From assembly GCA_028571685.1 (NCBI GenBank), contig CM053144.1:101338171-101402170 (forward strand): a stretch of DNA of 64,000 bases, written 5' to 3'. Source of the stretch: Heterohyrax brucei. Its lineage: Eukaryota; Chordata; Mammalia; Hyracoidea; Procaviidae. A program made the translations under genes and the position numbers. Below the pieces are notes generated by a model, which searched no databases, was not told the DNA's origin, and saw only the letters and a program-made list of their open reading frames with translations. The stretch's first letter is position 1, and each line of letters opens with the position of its first letter. This document shows, one piece after another, positions 57,430 through 64,000 of the stretch.

Positions 57430-58684
57430 GTTGTTGTTAGATGGTGTTGAGTCAGTTTCAACCTATAATGACCCTATGTACAACAGAATGAAAGTCCAGT
57501 CCCGTACCATACCCACAATCACTTTTGTGCTTAAGTCCATTGATGCGGTCACCATGTCAACGCATCATGCTGAGAATTTCCCTCTTTTTCATTGACCCTC
57601 TGCTTTACCAAGCATAATGTCCTTCCCCAGGGATTGATCCCTCCTGAAAACATGTCCAAAGTACCTAAGATGCAGTCTTACCACCCTTGTTTGTAAAGAG
57701 CTCTGGGTGCACTTCTTCCAGTTCGGATCTGTTTGTTCTTTGGGTAGTCCACGATATATTCAATATTCTTCTCTAACACCACAATTCAAAAGTGCCAATT
57801 CTTTTTCTGTCTTCCTTATTCACTGTCCAGCTTTTGTGCACATGTGATGTGACTGACAATTCCATGGCTTAGGTCAAGCACACCTTAGTCTTCAAGGTGA
57901 CATCTTTACTTTCCAGCATTTTAAAGAAAACGTCTTTTGCAGCAGATTTTCCCAGGGCAATGTGTCTTTTGATTTCTTAACTGCTGCTTCCATGAGCGTT
58001 GATTGTAGAAACAAGTAAAATAAAATTCTTGACATTCTCAATCTCTTCTCCTTTTATCCTAATGTTGCTTACTGGTCCAGTCTGAGAATTTTTGTTTTCT
58101 TAATATTGAGGTGTAATCCATTCTGAAGGCTGTAGTCTTTAACCTTTATCAGTATTTCAAATCCTTTTCACTTTCAGCAAGCAACGTTGTGTCATTTGTT
58201 TAACACAGGTTGTTAATGAGTCTTCCTCCAATCCTGATGCTTTGTTCTTCATCATATAGTCCAGCTATATTTGCTCATCATACAGATTGAATAGGTATGG
58301 TAAAAGGAACCAACTCTGACACAAGACTTTTCTGACTGTAAACCATGCAGCATCCTCTTGTTCTGTTCTCACAACTGCCTCTTGATCCATGTACAGATTC
58401 CTCATGAGCACAATTCAGCATTCTGGAATTCCAATTCTCTGTAATGCTATCCATGATTTGTGATGACCCACACAATTGAATGCCTTTGGACGGTCAATGA
58501 CACACAGGTAAACATCTTTCTGGTGGTTCTCTGCTTTCAGACAAGCCAAGACCCATCTTATATCAGCAATGATATCCCTAGTTCCACATCGTCTTCTGAA
58601 TCTGGCTTGAATTTCTGGCAGTGTCCTGTCAATAGACAGCTACAGTTGCTTCTGAATGATCTTTAGCAAAATTTTACCTGTATA
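57430..58684 (-). mobile_element. RTE/BovB-type LINE, 3' part (left of nested MaLR)
   Basis: 3' end at the left ('tgttgttagatggtgttgag'). It is collinear with 27,755-29,000 ('ggtgacatctttactttcca', 'tggaattccaattctctgta', 'aatttctggcagtgtcctgt'). The RT catalytic box near 58,190-58,205 is destroyed by a stop. It continues at 60,323. Confidence 0.85.
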
Positions 58685-59000
58685 TGTATCTTAACTAGTG
58701 CTATTACAACAAAAATACCACAAGTGGATGGCCTTAAAAAGAGAAATTTTATTATCACAGTCTGATAAGCTACAAGTCCAAATTCAGTACAAGAGCATCT
58801 CAGTGCAGGAACCCTAGGTCCAAAGGGTGTGCTCTGCTCTTGGTGCTGCTTTCTTGGTGGTAGGAGCTTCCCAAGACTCTGCTCACTTCTGTTTCATTTT
58901 CTCTTGAGATGAACTCATGATAGAAATTGCAGCACACTGGGACTCATGGCTGTGCCAAATTGATACATACATTTTGGGGGGGTCATAATGCAATCCATAA
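58685..59000 (-). mobile_element. MaLR-type 3' LTR nested in RTE
   Basis: Begins with the reversed terminus TGTATCTTA at 58,685 and runs through 'ggccttaaaaagagaaattt', 'cctaggtccaaagggtgtgc', to 'gtcataatgcaatccataat'. The flank GTATA (58,680-58,684) corresponds to GTGTG at 60,323-60,327, consistent with a 5-bp integrase-type duplication after two transitions. Confidence 0.75.
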
Positions 59001-59971
59001 TGTTTCACCCTTTGGCCACTCAGAAATCATACCCTTGCAACATGCAAAACATACTCATCGCATAGCAAGAGTCTTCAAGTCCAAGTCTAAAGTCCAGAAA
59101 TTCCTCTTCAACCTTGAAAAACAAAACAGATGTTGTCTGCTTCCAAAATACAATGGCAGAACAGGGACAGGTTAGACATTTCCATCACAAATGGGAGAAA
59201 TTGCAGGGAAATTCCTAACAGGCACCAAGCAAATTAACAGAACACATTACATTAGCCCTCGTGGCTTTGAAAATAATACTACATACCCTGAAACATTTTG
59301 ACTGTACCCTCCAGACTCTAGGTAGTGGCCACACTCTCCAGATTCCGAAGGGAGGCCCCTGGGCCCTGGACTTCGACTCTTCCTTCCAGATCCACTGACA
59401 CAGCAGCTCTGTTCCCTCAGCCTTAAGAACCCCACTATTTGAAACCCTGGAGGCCATGACTGCATTCTTTACCATTCAGCCATACCTTTTGAGACTGAGG
59501 CAACTCAGCCTCTCCTGCTTCTTGTATCTTTAGCTTCTGCATTCTATGGCCTCATGGATGGATCCTGAAGTCCACATCTGCTCTGCTAGGGCAAGTGCTC
59601 CAAAGCTCTGTAGCTCCACCAATGTAAGTGCCTGAAGGCATCCCACTCTGCTATAAGGCTGCTGCACAAAGGCACTCAGCTCTCTTGCTCTGTGGGTCAG
59701 CAAGCCTAGCTCCACAGCTAAGTGCCCAGAGGTACCTCATTCAGCTAAGAAGCCTCCTACATACAGCATAGATTGGCTCCTGGCCTACCACTGCCCTTCG
59801 GCTGCTGCTGGCACTGCCAGTCCTTTGCTGCTTTTCATGATGTCTGCTATCTTCTCTGGTGTTGACAGTTCTCTTCAGTTCCTTCTGAGTTTCCCATCCA
59901 CTCAAAATTTCCAAACCACTTCCACATTTTAGGTATCTGTTAGAGCAGCACACCATGCTAGGTACGAAATT
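59001..59971 (-). mobile_element. MaLR internal sequence (non-coding remnant)
   Basis: Moderately GC-rich internal DNA between two LTR copies. It resembles MaLR internal regions: 'tttggccactcagaaatcat', 'gcaacatgcaaaacatactc', 'tccttctgagtttcccatcc'. MaLR elements lack pol and env and depend on ERVL proteins. Minus frames (59,956-59,741, 59,475-59,215) show no intact gene. Confidence 0.65.
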
Positions 59972-60100
59972 CTATCTTAGTCATCTAGTGCTGCTTTAAC
60001 AGAAATAACACAAGTGGATGGCTTTAAAAAGAAAAATTTATTATCACACTCCAAGCTAGAATTCCAAATTCGGTATGAGAGCATCTTGGTGCAGGAACCC
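59972..60100 (-). mobile_element. MaLR-type 5' LTR, truncated
   Basis: 'ctatcttagtcatctagtgc', 'ggctttaaaaagaaaaattt', 'gagcatcttggtgcaggaac'. It breaks off at about 60,100, where the same LTR type continues in the opposite direction. Confidence 0.7.
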
Positions 60101-60178
60101 CATACCACCAAGAAAGCAGCATCAAAAGCACAGTGCATTCTTTCAACATGAAGTTCCTATGCCAAGATGCTCTCATAC
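60073..60178. repeat. Inverted repeat (hairpin) at an LTR-LTR junction
   Basis: The 26-mer at 60,073-60,098 (starting GTATGAGAGCATCTTGG) is the reverse complement of 60,153-60,178 apart from three positions, with a 17-bp perfect core and a 54-bp loop. Weaker complementarity extends outward through both LTR pieces to about 59,973 and 60,322. Confidence 0.85.
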
Positions 60179-60322
60179 TAAATTTGAACTTGTAGCTTAC
60201 TGGATTGTGACAGTAAAATGAATTTGGACTTGCTTCTTACCAGGCTATGGAAATAAAATTTCTCCTTTTACAGACAACTATTTGTGATATTCCTGTCGAA
60301 GTAGCACTTGATGACTAAGATA
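60101..60322 (+). mobile_element. MaLR-type LTR 3' part, inverted relative to its neighbour
   Basis: 'cataccaccaagaaagcagc', 'tcatactaaatttgaacttg', 'ggaaataaaatttctccttt' (polyadenylation region), terminus 'gtagcacttgatgactaaga'. It carries an internal partial duplication ('aatttgaacttgtagcttac' and 'aatttggacttgcttcttac'). RTE text resumes exactly at its end. Confidence 0.7.
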
Positions 60323-60935
60323 GTGTGATATTAATGATACCATTTGATAATTTTCACATTTGGTTGGATCATCTTTCTCAAAATGTGGATCTCTTCCAGT
60401 GAGTTGGCCAGGTGACTCTCTCCAAATTTCTTGACATAGTTAAGTAAGCACTCCCCTTGCTGCACCTGTTCATTGAAACATCTCAATCAATATTCCGTCG
60501 ATTCCTGGAGTCTTGTTCTTCACCATCAGCATCAGTGCAGTTTTGACTTCTTCCTTCAGTACCATTGATCCCTGATCACATGCTACCTCTTGAAATGGTT
60601 GAATGTTGACCAATTCTTTCTGATACCATGATTCTGTGTATTCTTTCCATCTCCTTTTGATGCTTTCTAAGCCATTTAATATTTTCTCTGTAGGATCCTT
60701 TACTCTTGCAATGCAAGGCTTGAATTTCTTCTTCAGTTCTTTCAGCTTGAGAAATGCAGAGCATGTTCTTCCCTTTTGGTTTCTATCTCTAGCTCTCTGC
60801 ATATATCATTGTAATACTTCACTTTGTCTTCCCAGACTATCCTTTGAAATCTTCTGTTCAGTTTTCTTATTTCATCATTTCTTACTTTCTCTTTAGGTAT
60901 TCAATTTTTGAGAGAAAATTGCAGAGTCTTTTCTG
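60323..60935 (-). mobile_element. RTE/BovB-type LINE, 5' part (right of nested MaLR)
   Basis: Resumes with 'gtgtgatattaatgataccat' as in the uninterrupted copy at about 29,006. The minus frame 60,802-60,470 encodes 'CIARVKDPTEKILNGLESIK' and 'MVKNKTPGIDGI' (start of the RT domain). Confidence 0.85.
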
Positions 60936-60939
60936 ACAT

Positions 60940-61200
60940 TCTAGATTTATATGAAGGAAATGGTTCACATGGCAGTGGAGACTCAAAGTTTCAAGTGCAT
61001 AGGTCAGGCTGGAGGCTTCTTCCGACTCACACAGTGCAGGGAGTGACAGACAACTGAAGATCAGCAGGTTGGACAGAAGCACTCTGGATCACAGGCTGCA
61101 GGGACTGACCAATACCAACGTTAGTAGGCTAGACGCAGGTGAACTGCTAGCTCAAGTCTCAATAAGTGAAAATCAGACAAACCTATAGGATACAGAGTGA
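60940..61200 (-). mobile_element. ERVL-type LTR, 3' half
   Basis: Reverse complement matches 48,215-48,440: 'gactcaaagtttcaagtgca', 'gtcaggctggaggcttcttc', 'gatcagcaggttggacagaa', 'gtgaactgctagctcaagtc'. This is the same family as the 5' LTR of the 48-52 kb provirus, here alone. Confidence 0.65.
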
Positions 61201-61872
61201 GCAAAATACCATAAACTTGCCAGAAAGTTCACCTATATTGGATGCAGACTACAACACCAAGGAAACTCCTTTTCAGCTAAATAGCTGTTCACAGAATATT
61301 CCATCATGAAAGCAATCACATCATTATACAACTACAAAATTACATCATAACTGCCAAACCACTGAGAATCACAGCCCAGACAAGTTGACACACAGCCTTA
61401 ACAAACACAAGTATAATGGCAAAACAAAACAAAACAAAACAAAAATGCCACTATTTTCAAGAAAATATATATAAATATTTCATTAATGTTATTACATAAA
61501 TAATCAAAGTTAGAACTGTTTTTGAACTTCACCTTTGTCAATGTACTAAATTTTCTACTTAACTTTTGGAATATTTTTGCATACATATTTTAAAGAAATT
61601 ATTGCTATTATTATCTTCATTTAGAAAATACTACATTACACTGTATAGAATATTAGGTAATTAGTGAGTTGGCATAAATGCTTATTTCCATTTCTTTCCT
61701 AGAGGGTGGAAATTTATTTTCAGTTACTTCCTATTCTAATAGTTTTATTATTAAAGTATTATTTTACATGTGCCCCACCACAGCATCCCATAGATTAATT
61801 CCATGAAAAAGTTTTTAAAAAGTATTTACGATAATTGTCTACATACTTTAAAATATTACCTTTTTAGACTAA
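61201..61872. other. Unassigned AT-rich DNA with (AAAAC)n
   Basis: No gene. A five-unit AAAAC microsatellite lies at about 61,422-61,444. Confidence 0.5.
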
Positions 61873-62039
61873 TTATGGAAAATCTGGTGGCATAGTGGGT
61901 TAAGTGCTATGTCTGCTAACTGAAAGGTTGGCAGTTCAAACCTGCCAGGCACTCTTTGGAAACTCTATGGGGCAGTTCTACGCTGACCTCTAGGGTCACT
62001 ATGAGTCAGACCTGACTGAGTGACTGGGTTTTTAGTGGG
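61873..62039 (+). mobile_element. AfroSINE (short form)
   Basis: 'aaaatctggtggcatagtgg' (A box), 'ggcagttcaaacctgccagg' (B box), 'actctttggaaactctatgg', 'gggtcactatgagtcagacc'. The direct repeat AGACTAA at 61,866-61,872 and 62,040-62,046 fits a target duplication. Confidence 0.9.
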
Positions 62040-62888
62040 AGACTAACTGTGATTCTGTCATTTCTTTGTGTCAATCTTTAAGTCTCTTAGTCATTTTTAC
62101 CTAAGAGCTTCCTTAACTGTCTCCAGTTTCTGTCATTTATTTCTAGAATTCAGTTGCCCAATGGACTCCGCAATGGTGAAACTGTAACACCATCTCCACC
62201 CTAATCTGTGAAGATCCTTCCTTTACAGGCCAAAGTTACATCAGTCTTAATTTATTGACATCACACATGGCAAAATCATTTGCTGTCTGGTTTCATCAAA
62301 GTCTCTTTTGGCAGTAGAGTATTCTAGGTTTCTTCTGCCCATAAAATACTTGAGTTTGGGGTTATTCCTTTTCAAATTATTAATGTATTTTACATTTTTT
62401 CCTGTTAGAGTTCATTTTGACTCTCAATTACCTACACTACTAATCTATGCCACCCCTTCTTCTTCATCATCTTCAATTCCTTAGCAAGTACATATTTAAA
62501 AAATATAATAACATTAAAATATTAATGAGTAATGCCTTTTAAATTTCAGAATGTATTTCTACAACAAACTTAGAGGCTATAAAGTCTTTATTTAAGACAG
62601 GACAAGGAAAACTAATTTTTGAATAAAATGTAAATAACAGAGTAAGAGATGAAAATGCCACATATCTTGTTTTAAAAAAGTAGCAACATTAATGATAGAA
62701 AATAATGAAAAGAAGGGGCTATTAATGTCATACTTTATTTGCACTTTCCAGAGACTTCAGAGAGCCTTAGATTTGTGTACAAATACTTAGAATCACTCAT
62801 GATTATAGAATCTTAGATTCAAAAGTAATCTTAGATGAAATTTCAAGTGAAAAACTCAACACAAAACCTACTTCTTTGTTAACTTCTT
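62040..62888. other. Unassigned DNA
   Basis: AT-rich, no gene or named repeat. Confidence 0.4.
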
Positions 62889-62889
62889 A

Positions 62890-62950
62890 TAGGGTCACTA
62901 TGAGTTGGAATAGATTCCAGAGCAGTGTGCTTGGGTTAATTTTGGTTTTC
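62890..62950 (+). mobile_element. AfroSINE 3' tail fragment
   Basis: 'tagggtcactatgagttgga' followed by 'atagattccagagcagtgtg' and a TTTGG-rich end. The 5' two thirds are missing. Confidence 0.65.
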
Positions 62951-64000
62951 TACTATATACTGAAACAAACAAATACGCTTCCTCAATGTTTATAAAATAC
63001 TATTTTAATTTCTATCGTGACTTTTTTCTCCTTTTAATGTGGCTTTTTGATGGGTGTTCTTGAATACCTACTAGGTTTTTTGCTCTTGCCTTTTAATGTA
63101 TGTTTTACAGTACAACACCTGAAATTGAACACTTGATTCTAGATGACCTGTAACAGCTGCTGTGAGCAATACGGCCACCTCTTGGAATTCTGAGCAACGC
63201 TCCTTGCAGTTGTAGAACACGGTAGTCTTGATTAGCATTAAGCAATTACACTAAGTCCTGCAAGTATGCCGTCCAGTATGCCGACGGTTAGGAAGCTAAA
63301 AACAACATTTTTCAGACTCTCTAGCAGCTACGATTTTGGTTGGAAAATAGATCTGCCAATTAGAAGCAATCATGAGATATTTGGAACACATAAGTAGGAG
63401 AAAGACATCTTCATGCTGCTTTTGGCTGTTTTCTAGTGTGAGGAATGTTCACTGAGATTCCAGCATCAAGTCACCAACCTCATGGGTGTCAAGAGACATT
63501 TGCAGCTGAACATCTGTGTTTCACATAGCAGTGTTTCAGCAGTTGCAGCAACTGTTTCCTGATCCCAGCACTGAAGTTACAATGGTGTATATCTGAAGCT
63601 CTTTTTAATTGTGGCCTCCTGATTCCCCATCATCATGGATCCCCTGGAATATAGTAGGTCCTCTTGCAGTACTGTGGTGCTCTGAGAGTCATTCCTAGAG
63701 GTTCAGGTGAGCACCGGCTTCTCTAACCTTTGCATTAATTATCTACTCTACTGTATTTAAATCATTTTCTGCTTAAAAAGTATACTTTTTTGGTTTCCTT
63801 CACTAAATCCTATTTGTCATAAATGCTAAATATAAGGAGAATGTTATGCACCAGGACCCAGAGTCTGCACCTCTATTACACAAAAAATTTCACATCAACT
63901 CGCTTATATAAGTTTGAGTTATATAATGATCACATTCCACTATACTAGCCTGTACTATATTGTATTAAACATTGTAAATCTTGACCTTTTTTTTCTTTTT
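62951..64000. other. Unassigned DNA to the window edge
   Basis: No gene or repeat identified. Composition is mixed between 63,120 and 63,720, AT-rich after that, and ends in a T-rich run. Confidence 0.4.

Noticed and set aside
1..64000. CRISPR arrays, bacterial operons, tRNA or rRNA genes
   Set aside because: No regularly spaced direct repeats, no operon-like gene packing and no cloverleaf-forming tRNA beyond the tRNA-derived SINE heads; the DNA is mammalian.

Overview
The window looks like a stretch of nuclear genome from a placental mammal of the Afrotheria, most likely Paenungulata (elephant, sirenian or hyrax, with elephant the best guess). The argument is the repeat content. About twenty copies of a tRNA-derived SINE with the AfroSINE layout are present, and long copies occur beside copies lacking an internal segment of roughly 45 bp, the pattern described for the paenungulate (HSP) subfamily. 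RTE/BovB-type LINEs end in an (AAC)n tail and share their 3' end with that SINE. L1 3' UTRs and a large family of ERVL/MaLR-type LTRs complete the picture. Base composition is AT-rich, there is no CpG island, and every open frame above about 100 codons is explained by a transposon or is not convincing. I found no host exon, so the window is intergenic or deep intronic.

Layout. 0-11 kb: an RTE 3' end, MIR and L2 remnants, an AfroSINE, and an L2 (3.84-8.3 kb) split by a 2.85 kb L1 that has its 5' end but stops inside ORF2 between 19-bp target-site duplications; then a decayed L1/HAL1-like stretch with an AfroSINE inside. 11-22 kb: MaLR LTRs (one head-to-head inverted pair at 16.1-17.2 kb), several AfroSINEs, two RTE 3' fragments, an isolated L1 3' UTR. 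22-27.5 kb: mostly unassigned DNA with MIRs, an old LTR and one AfroSINE. 27.5-37.4 kb: a 2.1 kb RTE with reverse-transcriptase remnants, an LTR half, a 3.3 kb L1 interrupted by an AfroSINE, and a Tigger1-like DNA transposon containing two LTR insertions in opposite directions. 37.4-47.9 kb: the least repeat-rich part, with a cluster of three AfroSINEs. 47.9-52.3 kb: a decayed ERVL-type provirus (LTR, gag and pol remnants) cut by an L1 3' end. 53-54.9 kb: a 5'-truncated, comparatively young L1 with a 290-codon ORF2 end still open. 55-61.2 kb: LTRs, an inverted pair of mariner-like transposase fragments, and an RTE split by a MaLR provirus whose right-hand LTR is partly inverted. 61-64 kb: unassigned DNA and one and a half AfroSINEs.

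No genes cooperate here; the biology is the history of transposition. The most unusual signal is a set of four micro-insertions (about 15-42 bp; near 1.69, 2.23, 20.18 and 42.96 kb). All lie on the + strand, carry or consist of a CTTGG-repeat tail, and sit between direct repeats. Two still carry the last bases of the AfroSINE, so I read them as extremely 5'-truncated retroposition products of a SINE subfamily with a CTTGG tail rather than poly-A. All repeat calls rest on reading and recall, without a library search, so edges are approximate (about 10-30 bp).
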